Shown in pieces: positions 1 to 14,137 of a stretch of DNA of 45,796 bases. Position 1 is the stretch's first letter. Each line of letters opens with the position of its first letter. A model generated the notes under the pieces. It searched no databases. It had not been told where the DNA came from and saw only the letters and a list, made by a program, of their open reading frames with translations. Made by a program: the position numbers and the translations under genes. The stretch spans positions 1 to 45,796 of the forward strand of contig DASYUT010000109.1 of assembly GCA_036000965.1 (NCBI GenBank). The letters run 5' to 3'. The stretch comes from Actinomycetes bacterium. GTDB taxonomy: Bacteria > Actinomycetota > CALGFH01.

Positions 1-1431
1 CAGCACGCCGACCAGGGCGTCGCCGACCACCAGGTTGCGGCCGAGGTCGGCGGGGGGCAGGCCGGGCACCAGGGTCGCCAGCCGCAGCGACAGCGCGGCG
101 ACCGCTGCGCCCATCGGGCTCACGTCGACCCCGAACACGCAGCGCTCCAGCACCAGCAGGCGCAGCAGGGCGAGGTCGCCGGCCTCCACGTCCCCCCCTG
201 CCGTGGCGCGCAGCCGGTCGAGGGCGGCGCGCAGCGGGGGCAGCGGGGTCCGGCCGAGGAAGCGGACCAGCTCGTCGGTCAGCTGGTCGACCGCCGCGAC
301 CAGGAAGCCGGCGCCGCCGCAGGCGGGGTCGAGCACGGCGAAGTCGAGCAGCCCGGCGGCGGCCGCCTGCTGGTCGGTGGCGGCCAGCTCCCCGATCCGC
401 TCCAGGTGCGCCCGGAAGGCCGGCACGACCGTCTGCCCGACCAGGTGGCGGACCAGCTCGGGGCGGGTGTAGTAGACGCCGCCGCCCTTGCGGTCCCCCT
501 CGTGGGCCTGCCAGCGCAGCTCGCCGGCGTCGCCGGCGGCCAGCCGCAGGGAGCGCAGGCCCTCGTAGAGGTGGCCGAGATCGACGGCCTCGAGGGCCGC
601 CGGGTCGCGCCCGAGGCCGAGCAGGACGGCGGCGACCTCGGGGTCGGCCAGCAGCGCCTGCTGGAGGCTGCCCGCGCCGGGGGCGCCGTCGCCGGCCGTC
701 TCGTCCAGGCCGCCGAGCGCGGCGCCGGAACGCTCCGCGCAGCGCTGGAACAGGGCCCGGAACAGCAGCGTGAGGGCCGCATGCTCCAGCTCCTGGCGGA
801 ACTGCCCGCCGGCCGGGTCGAGGCCCCGCGACCGCGCCAAGCGGCCGAGCGCCCGGCCGAGGGCCGGGAGCACGGTCTGCCGGATGGTCCCGTCCAGGCG
901 CCGGTGCAGGGCGGAGGCGGCCTCGCGGGCCTCCCGCTGGAGGGCGGCGAGCTGGCCGTCGGCCAGGTAGTCGGGGCCCAGCAGGGCCAGGTACGGCCGC
1001 TGGCCGTCCGGCAGGGCGCCGGCGTCCAGGTCGAGGAGGCGGGCCGAGGCGGCACCGGTCGCCGGGTCGTCGTGGAACAGCTGCAGGCGCCGCCGGCAGA
1101 CCAGCAGGCCGAAGGGGACACCGGCGGCGGCGCAGTGATGCAGCAGCACGCCGACGGGCGAGCGGCCGTCCTGGTCGAGGCGGTCGAACTCCGCCGGGTC
1201 CCCCAGCCGGTGGACCACCGCGACCGGCCGGCCGGCGTGGCGGGCGAGCCAGCCGCGCCGCCCCCGTCGCTCCAGCTGGTAGCCGAGCGCGGCGAGCACG
1301 CCACGCCAGTCGACGTCCCGACCGATCCCCTCGGTCGCCTCCCTGGCCCGCCGCCAGCGCGCCGGGTCTCCACTGAGGCGCCAGTCGAGGACGTCAAGGC
1401 TGAGCAGGTCGCGAAGCTCCAGGCCGGGCAC
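1..1431 (-). CDS. N6-adenine DNA methylase, Type IIG/Eco57I-like, partial (C-terminus off the window)
   Basis: A 477-codon open frame starts at a GTG and is still open at the left edge. The first 300 residues are an alpha/beta and helical region typical of Type IIG-like enzymes (GVPFGLLVCRRRLQLF, residues 104-119). Then come the linker GGGVYYTRPELV (316-327), SAM-binding motif I LDPACGGAGFL (367-377; family consensus DPACGSGAFL, so the serine is glycine here) and GVDVSPMGAAVAALSLRL (434-451). The catalytic NPPY motif would lie beyond the edge and cannot be checked. Family knowledge: such proteins are Type IIG restriction-modification enzymes or the methylase of larger defence systems. The GTG choice is tentative, since no strong ribosome site is visible. 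The other two minus-strand frames lack these motifs. Confidence 0.8.
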   Translation of the reverse strand, partial: MPGLELRDLLSLDVLDWRLSGDPARWRRAREATEGIGRDVDWRGVLAALGYQLERRGRRGWLARHAGRPVAVVHRLGDPAEFDRLDQDGRSPVGVLLHHCAAAGVPFGLLVCRRRLQLFHDDPATGAASARLLDLDAGALPDGQRPYLALLGPDYLADGQLAALQREAREAASALHRRLDGTIRQTVLPALGRALGRLARSRGLDPAGGQFRQELEHAALTLLFRALFQRCAERSGAALGGLDETAGDGAPGAGSLQQALLADPEVAAVLLGLGRDPAALEAVDLGHLYEGLRSLRLAAGDAGELRWQAHEGDRKGGGVYYTRPELVRHLVGQTVVPAFRAHLERIGELAATDQQAAAAGLLDFAVLDPACGGAGFLVAAVDQLTDELVRFLGRTPLPPLRAALDRLRATAGGDVEAGDLALLRLLVLERCVFGVDVSPMGAAVAALSLRLATLVPGLPPADLGRNLVVGDALVGVL

Positions 1432-1510
1432 GCCGGAACCATAGCAGCGACCTGCCGGCGTGGGCGGCGGTTGAGCTGGCGGGACGGGCGCTGCTACCCT
1501 CGGCGCGCGC

Positions 1511-1530
1511 CGGGCCTTGCCGGGCCTTGC
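1511..1530 (+). repeat. 10-bp perfect tandem duplication in the rplY leader
   Basis: The decamer CGGGCCTTGC occurs twice in a row, about 40 bp before the L25 start codon. It is one of several private tandem duplications in gene leaders of this window. Confidence 0.7.
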
Positions 1531-1571
1531 AGCGTTGCGTTTCCGAACCCGCCAGAGGAGGCCCGTTCCCG

Positions 1572-2246
1572 ATGTCCGAGTACAAGCTGGCAGCCGAGAG
1601 CCGCGCGGACGCCGGGAAGGGAGCCGCCCGCCGCCTGCGGGCCGCCGGGCGGGTCCCGGCCGTCCTCTACGGGCACGGCACCAAACCGAAGCACCTGAGC
1701 ATCAACGCCCGCGAGTTCACCCAGGCGCTGCGCACCGACGCCGGCAGCAACGTGCTGCTGGACCTGCAGGTCGGCCGGACCAGGCATCTGGCCCTTGCCA
1801 AGGAGATCCAGCGCCACGCCGTCAAGGGCACCCTCGTCCACGTCGACTTCCTGCTGGTCCGCCGGGGCGAGAAGGTCCGGGTGTCCGTCCCCGTCCACCT
1901 GGTGGGCGACGCCGTCGGGGTGCGCGAGGGCGGCATCATCGACCAGGACCTCTACCAGGTCCACGTCGAGGCCGAGGTGACCAACGTGCCAGAGGCGGTG
2001 GAGGCCGACGTCTCCGGGCTCGGCATCGGCGATGTGCTGCGGGTCGCCGACCTGAAGGCCCCCGAGGGCGCCACCATCCTGGAGGAGCAGGAGGCGTCGG
2101 TGGTCTCGGTGGTGGCGCCGGCGGTCGAGCCCGAGCCGGAGGAGGCCGAGGCGGCCGAGGCGGAGGTCGCCGAGGGCGAGGCGCTGGCCGCCGAGGCGGC
2201 GGGCGAGGGCCAGGCCGCCGAGGGCGAGGGCCGGACGGAAGGCTAG
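1572..2246 (+). CDS. rplY: 50S ribosomal protein L25/general stress protein Ctc
   Basis: The 224-residue product matches the long (Ctc/TL5) form of L25, which binds 5S rRNA in the large subunit. The N-terminal L25 domain (residues 1-95) holds the typical start MSEYKLAAESR and RVPAVLYGHG. The TL5 beta domain follows (about 100-190, with VHVDFLLVRRGEKV and PVHLVGDAVGV), then an acidic Glu/Ala-rich tail common in actinobacteria. ATG 1572 is chosen because AGAGGAG lies 12 bases upstream; an open TTG further upstream at 1527 has no such support. The stop is 7 bp before the TTG start of pth, and rplY-pth is a widespread gene pair, so they are probably cotranscribed. Confidence 0.93.
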   Translation: MSEYKLAAESRADAGKGAARRLRAAGRVPAVLYGHGTKPKHLSINAREFTQALRTDAGSNVLLDLQVGRTRHLALAKEIQRHAVKGTLVHVDFLLVRRGEKVRVSVPVHLVGDAVGVREGGIIDQDLYQVHVEAEVTNVPEAVEADVSGLGIGDVLRVADLKAPEGATILEEQEASVVSVVAPAVEPEPEEAEAAEAEVAEGEALAAEAAGEGQAAEGEGRTEG

Positions 2247-2253
2247 CGCCCGG

Positions 2254-2865
2254 TTGCGGTTCCCGTTCAGGCGACGGCGGCCGGCCATGGGCGACGACGG
2301 CGCTCCCTGGATCGTGCTCGGGCTCGGCAACCCCGACGACGAGTACGGCGGGACCCGGCACAACGCCGGGGCGATGGTGGTCGCCCGGCTGGCCGCACGC
2401 GCCGGCGTCACCTTGAAACGGTCCCGCAACCGCGCCCAGGTGGCCGAGATCCGGGACGGCGACGCCCGCGTCGTGCTCGCCCGGCCGACCAGCTACGTCA
2501 ACGAGTCCGGCGGCCCTGCCTCCCTGCTGGCCCGCTGGTACAAGACGCCGCCCGAACGGATCATCGTGGTCCACGACGAGATCGACCTGGCCGCCGGCAA
2601 GCTGCAGGTCCGCCGAGACGGGGGCACGGCAGGCCACAACGGCCTCAAGGACATCGTCAAGGCGCTCGGCACGCCCGACTTCCTCCGCGTGCGGATCGGC
2701 ATCGGTCGCCCGCCCGGGCGCCAGGACCCTGCCGACTACGTGCTCGACCGGATCCCCAGGCGGGAGGCGGAGGACTTCGACGTACTGCTGGAGCGGGCCG
2801 CCGACGCCGCCATGGACCTGGTGCACCTTCCGCTGGAACTGGCCCAGGACCGCCACAACCGCTAG
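2254..2865 (+). CDS. pth: peptidyl-tRNA hydrolase
   Basis: The enzyme releases tRNA from prematurely dropped peptidyl-tRNAs in the cytoplasm. Family signatures are all present: VLGLGNP (21-27), catalytic His in TRHNAG (H36), Asn in SYVNESG (N83), Asp in VVHDEIDL (D108) and GTAGHNGLKDI. The length of 203 residues is normal. Two starts are possible: TTG 2254, which has GGAAGG 10 bases upstream inside the end of rplY and gives an Arg-rich leader, or ATG 2287, which starts directly before the hydrolase fold but has no clear ribosome site. I report the longer form; the ATG form (192 residues) is nearly as likely. It follows rplY by 7 bp. Confidence 0.93.
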   Translation: MRFPFRRRRPAMGDDGAPWIVLGLGNPDDEYGGTRHNAGAMVVARLAARAGVTLKRSRNRAQVAEIRDGDARVVLARPTSYVNESGGPASLLARWYKTPPERIIVVHDEIDLAAGKLQVRRDGGTAGHNGLKDIVKALGTPDFLRVRIGIGRPPGRQDPADYVLDRIPRREAEDFDVLLERAADAAMDLVHLPLELAQDRHNR

Positions 2866-2870
2866 CGCCG

Positions 2871-2907
2871 TTGCCACATTGGCGTATAGCGATATAGCTT
2901 TACGTCT
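2871..2907 (+). promoter_or_regulatory. promoter of the phzF-arsR pair, leaderless type
   Basis: A -35-like TTGCCA (2871-2876) and a -10-like TAGCTT (2895-2900), 18 bp apart, sit in an AT-rich island. The start codon at 2908 is 7 bp after the -10 box, so transcription would begin at or beside the ATG. No Shine-Dalgarno site is present. The direct repeat TATAGCGATATAGC (2885-2898) over the -10 region is a plausible binding site for the ArsR protein encoded downstream. Confidence 0.55.
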
Positions 2908-3741
2908 ATGGACTACGTGATCGTGGACGTCTTCACCGACACGCCGCTGCAGGGCAACGCGCTGGCCGTCTTCACCGACGGCCGCGGCGTCCCCGCCGAG
3001 CGGATGCAGCAGATCGCCAGGGAGATGAACCTCTCGGAGACCGTCTTCGTGCTCCCCGCCGAGGCGGGCGGCGACGCGCGGGTCCGCATCTTCACCCCGC
3101 TCACCGAGCTGCCCTTCGCCGGTCACCCGACGCTGGGGACCGCCTGGGTGCTCGCCGAGCAGGCAGGGCAGGACGCGATCCGGCTGGAGACCGGCGCCGG
3201 CCTGGTCCCGGTCGCGTTCCAGCGGCAGGACGGGCGCATCGCCGCGGGGCGGATGCAGCAGCCGATCCCGACCTGGGAGCCCTACCGGCGCGCCGACGAG
3301 CTGCTGGCGGCGCTGCGGGTCGAGTCCTCGCGGCTGCCGATCGAGGTCTACCGCAACGGGCCGCAGCACGTCTACGTCGCCCTGGAGAGCGAGCAGGCGG
3401 TGGCGGCGCTGGAGCCGGACCTGGGCGCGCTCACCAGGATGCCCGGGGTCGAGGCCAACTGCTTCGCCGGCTCGGGCACCCGCTGGAAGACCCGCATGTT
3501 CGCCCCTGGCGACGGCGTCCCCGAGGATCCCGCCACCGGCTCGGCCGCCGGGCCGCTGGCGGTGCACCTGGCACGCCACGGCCGGATCGCCTTCGGCCAG
3601 GAGATCGAGATCCGCCAGGGCGCCGAGATCGGCCGCCCCTCCACCCTCTACGCCAGGGTCGAGGGGGACGGCGACCGGATCGACCGGGTCGAGGTCGCGG
3701 GCTCCGCGGTGGTCGTCGCCCGCGGCGAGCTCCTTGTCTGA
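2908..3741 (+). CDS. PhzF family isomerase/epimerase
   Basis: The 277-residue protein belongs to the PhzF/diaminopimelate-epimerase-like fold. It shows the N-terminal VDVFTDTPLQGNALAVF, the catalytic-glutamate segment NLSETVFVLP (Glu near residue 45), LPFAGHPTLGTAWVL, and the C-terminal-half motif GVPEDPATGSAAGPLAV. PhzF itself isomerises dihydro-3-hydroxyanthranilate in phenazine synthesis. No other phenazine genes are here, so the substrate is unknown. The ArsR-family gene overlaps its end by 8 bp and is probably its cotranscribed regulator. Translation is likely leaderless, as described for the promoter entry. Confidence 0.9.
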   Translation: MDYVIVDVFTDTPLQGNALAVFTDGRGVPAERMQQIAREMNLSETVFVLPAEAGGDARVRIFTPLTELPFAGHPTLGTAWVLAEQAGQDAIRLETGAGLVPVAFQRQDGRIAAGRMQQPIPTWEPYRRADELLAALRVESSRLPIEVYRNGPQHVYVALESEQAVAALEPDLGALTRMPGVEANCFAGSGTRWKTRMFAPGDGVPEDPATGSAAGPLAVHLARHGRIAFGQEIEIRQGAEIGRPSTLYARVEGDGDRIDRVEVAGSAVVVARGELLV

Positions 3742-4036
3742 CGTCGAGGTCTTCGGCGCGCTCGCCAGCCCGCGGCGGCTGCAGGTGCTTGCCTGGCTGA
3801 AGGACCCGCGGGCGCACTTCCCGCCACAGCGCGACGGCGACCTGGTCGAGGACGGCGTCTGCGTGCTGTTCATCGCCGAGAAGCTCGGCGTCGCCCAGCC
3901 GACCGCCAGCGCGCACCTGCAGGCGCTCGCGCGCGCGGGGCTCGTCACCGCCAAGCGCATCGGCCAGTGGACCTTCTACAGGCGCGACGAGACCGCGATC
4001 GCGGCGTTCAAGCATAGGATCCGGCAGGAGCTGTGA
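3734..4036 (+). CDS. ArsR/SmtB-family winged-helix regulator
   Basis: This 100-residue protein has the ArsR fold. ALASPRRLQVLAWLK forms helix 1-2, LFIAEKLGVAQPTASAHLQALARAGLV is the helix-turn-helix with its recognition helix, and WTFYRRDE is the wing. The segment with HFPPQRDGDLVEDGVCVLFIA is typical of a subfamily that carries a loop before the DNA-binding helices. One Cys is present in that loop, but no complete metal-site motif is evident, so the effector is unknown. It starts with TTG inside the last codons of phzF, implying translational coupling. It probably represses its own operon. Confidence 0.88.
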   Translation: MSDVEVFGALASPRRLQVLAWLKDPRAHFPPQRDGDLVEDGVCVLFIAEKLGVAQPTASAHLQALARAGLVTAKRIGQWTFYRRDETAIAAFKHRIRQEL

Positions 4037-4055
4037 TCACCACGAGGAGGTCAGC

Positions 4056-5012
4056 GTGAACCCAGAAGCGGTGCGGTCCGCAGCGGCGCGGATCGCTGGC
4101 CGGGTGCACCACACGCCGGTGCGGACCTCGGCCACCCTTGACGGCCGGACCGGCGCGGCCGTCCTGGTCAAGGACGAGGCGGTCCAGAAGACCGGCTCGT
4201 TCAAGGTCCGCGGGGCGTTGAACCGGCTGCTCACCCTGCCAGAGGAGGCTCGCGACCGTGGCCTGGTGGCGGTGTCGGCCGGCAACCACGCCGCCGCCCT
4301 GGCGTGGGCGGCAGCTCAGGTGGGCGCGAAGGCCACCGTGGTCATGCCCACCTACGCGCCGGCCGCCAAGGTGGCCGCCTGCTGGGGCTACGGCGCCGAG
4401 GTGGTCCTGCACGGCGACACCACCGGGGAGGCGTTCGCCGAGAGCGAGCGGCTGCAGCGGGAGCGCGGCCTGACCTTCGTCCACCCGTTCGACGACCCCG
4501 AGATCGTCGCCGGCCAGGGCACCGTCGGCCTGGAGCTGGTCGAGGACGCCGGGCCGGTCGACGTCTGGGTGGTCTGCGTCGGTGGCGGCGGCCTGACCTG
4601 CGGCAGCTCCCTGGCCATCCGCGACGCCAACCCCGGCTGCCGGGTGGTGGCGGTCGAACCGGAAGGGGCCGCCGCCCTGACCGCCGCCCTGGCGGCCGGC
4701 AGGCCGGTGCCGATCGTGCCCCGCTCGGTGGCCGACGGGCTGTGCGCGCCCTTCGCCGGACCCCTCACCTTCCCGCTCTTCCGCGACCTGGTCGACCAGG
4801 TGGTGCTGGTCTCCGAGACCGAGCTGCTGGCCGGCGTCCGCTTCGTGATGGAGCGGATGAAGGTGGTGGTCGAGGCGGCCGGCGCGGCCGGGGTCGCCGC
4901 CCTGCTCGCCGGCAAGGTCGGCGACGTCGCCGGGGCGCGGGTCGGGACGATCCTGTCCGGCGGCAACGTCGACCTCGGCGTGGTCGTCCCGCAGCTCCCT
5001 CCGGCCGACTGA
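4056..5012 (+). CDS. threonine/serine dehydratase-like PLP enzyme
   Basis: The 318-residue product is a fold-type II PLP enzyme. The Schiff-base lysine is in TGSFKVRGALNRL (K50), the substrate loop is SAGNHAAALAWAA, and the phosphate-binding loop is VGGGGLTCG. These match catabolic threonine dehydratase/serine racemase-type proteins, which convert threonine or serine to 2-oxoacids and ammonia. There is no C-terminal ACT domain, so the biosynthetic, isoleucine-inhibited IlvA type is less likely. GTG 4056 is supported by GAGGAGG (4044-4050). The gene follows arsR by 19 bp on the same strand and may share its promoter. The exact substrate cannot be decided by eye. Confidence 0.85.
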   Translation: MNPEAVRSAAARIAGRVHHTPVRTSATLDGRTGAAVLVKDEAVQKTGSFKVRGALNRLLTLPEEARDRGLVAVSAGNHAAALAWAAAQVGAKATVVMPTYAPAAKVAACWGYGAEVVLHGDTTGEAFAESERLQRERGLTFVHPFDDPEIVAGQGTVGLELVEDAGPVDVWVVCVGGGGLTCGSSLAIRDANPGCRVVAVEPEGAAALTAALAAGRPVPIVPRSVADGLCAPFAGPLTFPLFRDLVDQVVLVSETELLAGVRFVMERMKVVVEAAGAAGVAALLAGKVGDVAGARVGTILSGGNVDLGVVVPQLPPAD

Positions 5013-5018
5013 CGCGCA

Positions 5019-5062
5019 GGCCGGCGGCAGGGGAGCCTAGCCGCTCGACCCCGCCGCCGGCC
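5019..5062 (+). terminator. hairpin terminator after the dehydratase gene
   Basis: GGCCGGCGGCAGGGG (5019-5033) pairs with CCCCGCCGCCGGCC (5049-5062) with one bulged base and a 15-nt loop. It begins 7 bp after the stop codon. There is no U-tract, as is usual for GC-rich actinobacteria. Confidence 0.55.
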
Positions 5063-5163
5063 CTACCTATGTCGGCGCCAGCCTCCGCGTCTTGACAGCC
5101 CCGCCCGAGCCTTGCCGGCCGAGCCGGCTTCGTCGGAATGCTGCGGTAGTCTGGACGTTGTAG

Positions 5164-5201
5164 CAGGTAGCCCCCCGGCCTCGGCCGTCGGGGGCTACCT
5201 G
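5164..5201 (+). promoter_or_regulatory. strong hairpin in the mfd leader
   Basis: CAGGTAGCCCCC (5164-5175) and GGGGGCTACCTG (5190-5201) form a perfect 12-bp stem with a 14-nt loop. The hairpin ends 25 bp before the mfd ribosome site. A -10-like TAGTCT lies just upstream at 5147-5152, which would put the hairpin inside the mfd 5' UTR. It could act as a stabilising or attenuating structure, or be a second terminator of the upstream operon. Confidence 0.45.
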
Positions 5202-5239
5202 TGTGCGCCCACACCGCCGCGTTCCGGAGGACCCCGAAG

Positions 5240-8794
<3,555 letters not shown>

Positions 8795-8797
8795 GCG

Positions 8798-8867
8798 GTC
8801 GTCCTCGCCGTCCCGGCGCGGTCGCTCCCGGGTCCGTGGCGCCGTCGTCCTCGCCGTCCCGGCGCGG
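8798..8867 (+). repeat. 24-bp direct repeat in the parvulin gene leader
   Basis: Two perfect 24-bp copies (8798-8821 and 8844-8867; core GTCGTCCTCGCCGTCCCGG) are separated by 22 bp, giving a 46-bp period, in the spacer between mfd and the next gene. Confidence 0.75.
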
Positions 8868-8957
8868 CCGGGCGGAGGCGCCCGAGCCGGCAGGCGGGCC
8901 ACGCCGAGTGACAGGGACGGCTATCCTTGACCGTCGCCAACCGCTGGATCCAAGAAC

Positions 8958-10016
8958 GTGAGGTTCGTCGTGCGCCGTCTCCTGCCTGCCCTCGTCATCC
9001 TGGTCGCCCTGGTGGCCGCCGGCTGCGGTTCCGGTACGAACACGGTCGCGAGCGACCAAGCCGCCACGGTCGACGGCACCGCCATCCCGGTCAAGGAGCT
9101 CACCGCGCTGGTCGAGGTGGGCAGCAGCCAGCAGCAGTCGCGGCCGGCCAACGACACCACCCGCCAGGCCCTCGAAGGACTGATCCAGTCCCAGATCGTG
9201 CTCGGCGGGGCCAAGGGCGAGGGCGTGACGGTCGCCGACGCCGACGTCGACGCCCGCCTCTCCCAGCTCAGGGAGCAGGTGGAGGCTCAGGGCGGCGCCT
9301 TCGAAGAGCTGCTGCGCCAGCGCAACCTGACCGTGCCGATCCTGCGCAACCAGCTCCGCGTCCAGCTCGCCGCCGAGCGGGTCGCGGCCAAGCTGGTGCC
9401 CGGCCCGAGCGACGCGGCGCTGACCGAGACCCTCGGCAAGCGCAAGGCCGAGTTCATGCAGCTCCACATCCGCCACGTGCTGGTCAAGGACGAGGCCACC
9501 GCGGACAAGGTCCGCCAGCTGCTCGAGGGCAAGGGCGACTGGGCCGGGGTGGCCAGGCAGTACTCGACCGACCCCGGAAGCAAGGACAAGGGTGGCGACC
9601 TCGGCTTCCAGAGCAAGGGCCAGACCGTGGCCGAGTTCGACAACAAGAGCTTCGAGCTCGCCGGCAAGGGCGACTGCAAGGGCAAGACCGAAGGGCCGTG
9701 CGCCTCGCCGATCTCCGAGCCGGTCAAGACCCAGTTCGGGTGGCACGTGATCCAGGTCACCGGGGTGCAGCTCCCGAAGCTCGACGACCAGCTCCGCGGC
9801 CAGCTCGACCCCGGCCTGCAGCAGCGCAGGCAGACCGCGGTCCAGGACTGGTTCTCCAAGCGGCTCAAGGCGGCCAGCGTGACCGTCAACCCGCGCTTCG
9901 GCCGCTGGGACGCTGCCGCGGGCAAGGTGGTCGACCGGGAGACGGCCCCGCAGAGCACGGCGCCCCCCACCAGGCAGCCCTCCGAGGGCCCGGCCACCAC
10001 CACGTCCCGGCCGTAG
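8958..10016 (+). CDS. SurA/PrsA-like parvulin peptidyl-prolyl isomerase lipoprotein
   Basis: A basic N-terminus and hydrophobic segment end in the lipobox LVAAGC, so the protein is exported and anchored on the outer face of the membrane. A SurA_N-like helical region (about 30-160) is followed by a PPIC rotamase domain (about 160-275: LHIRHVLVKDE, YSTDPGSKDKGGDLGF, FGWHVIQV). It should help fold secreted proteins. The domain has an insert with two cysteines (GDCKGKTEGPCAS) that could form an extracellular disulfide. The start is GTG 8958; GTG 8970 is equally possible because GAGG lies 6 bases before it. A -10-like TATCCT is at 8922-8927. The C-terminus is Pro/Thr-rich. It stands between mfd and mazG. 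Confidence 0.88.
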   Translation: MRFVVRRLLPALVILVALVAAGCGSGTNTVASDQAATVDGTAIPVKELTALVEVGSSQQQSRPANDTTRQALEGLIQSQIVLGGAKGEGVTVADADVDARLSQLREQVEAQGGAFEELLRQRNLTVPILRNQLRVQLAAERVAAKLVPGPSDAALTETLGKRKAEFMQLHIRHVLVKDEATADKVRQLLEGKGDWAGVARQYSTDPGSKDKGGDLGFQSKGQTVAEFDNKSFELAGKGDCKGKTEGPCASPISEPVKTQFGWHVIQVTGVQLPKLDDQLRGQLDPGLQQRRQTAVQDWFSKRLKAASVTVNPRFGRWDAAAGKVVDRETAPQSTAPPTRQPSEGPATTTSRP

Positions 10017-10028
10017 GGCCGCACGGCC

Positions 10029-11210
10029 ATGGCCAGAGTCGTCCTCGTCGCGTCCAGCCCGCGCTTCCCGCTGCTGTTCCCGCCCCAGACCTGGCGGGCG
10101 CTGGACGCCGGGCACCCGGTCTACGTGCTCGACGCCGGCCACCCGTCGCTCCCGGCCCTGGACGTCGCCGAGATCCCCTGGGAGGTGCTGCCCGAGGCCG
10201 AGGACACCGGCCCGGCCGGCCGGGACCTGCTGCTGGTCGGCCAGGGCCTCGACCTCGAGGGCGTGGCCGCGGCCAGGCGGCGGGCCGACGCCCTGCTCGA
10301 CCTGGCCAGCGAGCGCGGCACGGCCACGCTGCTGCTCCCGCCGGTGAACGACGGGCCGCTGGTCCAGATGGTCTCCGACCGGGCCGCGCGCCAGCACGTC
10401 GAGGTGGAGGCGGTGTACCCGCTGGGCGAGCCGAAAGGCTCCGCCCTGCTCGACCTGGTCGAGACCGAGACCCGGCTGCGCGGCCCGGGCGGCTGCCCGT
10501 GGGACCGCGAGCAGACCCACGCCTCCCTGGCCAGGCACCTGGTCGAGGAGTCCTACGAGCTGCTCGACGCGATCGACGAGGGCGACCCCGACCACCTCCG
10601 CGAGGAGCTCGGCGACCTGCTCCTGCAGGTCGTGTTCCACGCCCAGATGGCCGAGGACGCCGGCACGTTCGACGTCGACGGGGTGGCCAGGACCATCACC
10701 GAGAAGCTGGTCCGCCGCCACCCGCACGTCTTCGGCGACGTGCGGGTCGGGTCGGCCGGGGAGGTCGTCCGCAACTGGGAGGCGATCAAGCGGGAAGAGG
10801 AGGGCCGGACCGACCCGCTGGCCGGCATCCCGTCGGCCCTGCCGTCCCTGCAGCTCGCGGCCAAGCTGCAGCGGCGCGCGGCCGAGGGCGGCTTCGCCTG
10901 GCCCAGCCGGCACGGCCCGGCCGACAAGGTGGCCGAGGAGCTCGAGGAGGTACGCGGGGCGTCCACGCCAGCCGACCTCGAGTGGGAGGTGGGCGACCTG
11001 CTGTTCGCGGTGGTGGCCCTGGCCCGGTCCGTGGACGTGGACCCGGAGGCGGCCCTGCGCCGCACGGCCCGCCGGTTCCGGGCCCGCTACGCCGCCGCCC
11101 GGGCCGCGGCCGAGGCCGAAGGCAAGGACCCGGCCACCCTCGACCTCGACACGTGGCTACGGTACTGGAAGGCGGCCAAGCGCTCCCTCGCCACCCAACC
11201 GGAGGCGTGA
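10029..11210 (+). CDS. mazG: nucleoside triphosphate pyrophosphohydrolase MazG
   Basis: The 393-residue protein has two MazG domains after a 130-residue N-terminal region resembling a shrunken tetrapyrrole-methylase domain. The first MazG domain shows CPWDREQTHASLARHLVEESYELLDAI and REELGDLLLQVVFHAQMA. These contain the E-x-x-E and E-x-x-D metal-binding motifs of dNTP pyrophosphatases. The second repeats the pattern weakly (KVAEELEEV, EWEVGDLLFAVVALAR). The enzyme hydrolyses (d)NTPs to monophosphates and cleans damaged nucleotides. The start ATG 10029 lies 12 bp after the parvulin stop, suggesting one transcript. No clear Shine-Dalgarno site is visible there. The stop converges on the lipoprotein gene. 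Confidence 0.93.
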   Translation: MARVVLVASSPRFPLLFPPQTWRALDAGHPVYVLDAGHPSLPALDVAEIPWEVLPEAEDTGPAGRDLLLVGQGLDLEGVAAARRRADALLDLASERGTATLLLPPVNDGPLVQMVSDRAARQHVEVEAVYPLGEPKGSALLDLVETETRLRGPGGCPWDREQTHASLARHLVEESYELLDAIDEGDPDHLREELGDLLLQVVFHAQMAEDAGTFDVDGVARTITEKLVRRHPHVFGDVRVGSAGEVVRNWEAIKREEEGRTDPLAGIPSALPSLQLAAKLQRRAAEGGFAWPSRHGPADKVAEELEEVRGASTPADLEWEVGDLLFAVVALARSVDVDPEAALRRTARRFRARYAAARAAAEAEGKDPATLDLDTWLRYWKAAKRSLATQPEA

Positions 11211-11223
11211 GCCCGGGCGCCGG

Positions 11224-14007
<2,784 letters not shown>

Positions 14008-14041
14008 CCCTGGGCGGGCCCTGATTCCGCAAGTGCGTTTG

Positions 14042-14070
14042 TTGACGGCCTGAATTGCCGTCCCTACGAT
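14042..14070 (+). promoter_or_regulatory. sigma-A-type promoter of the S1-domain gene
   Basis: TTGACG (14042-14047) and TACGAT (14065-14070) are separated by exactly 17 bp, a near-consensus housekeeping promoter. Predicted transcription start is near 14077, giving a leader of about 60 nt with a GAAGGAG ribosome site. It lies just after ftsB and would let the S1 gene and those after it be expressed independently. Confidence 0.7.
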
Positions 14071-14137
14071 GGACCCGAGCCCAGCACCGCTTGGCTCCGT
14101 GGAGTTCCCCACAGCAGAAGGAGTGTCGGTCGCCAGC

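Noticed and set aside
406-1698. Plus-strand frames opposite the methylase
   Set aside because: They encode Gly/Ala/Arg-rich sequence without motifs, whereas the minus frame carries ordered methylase motifs.
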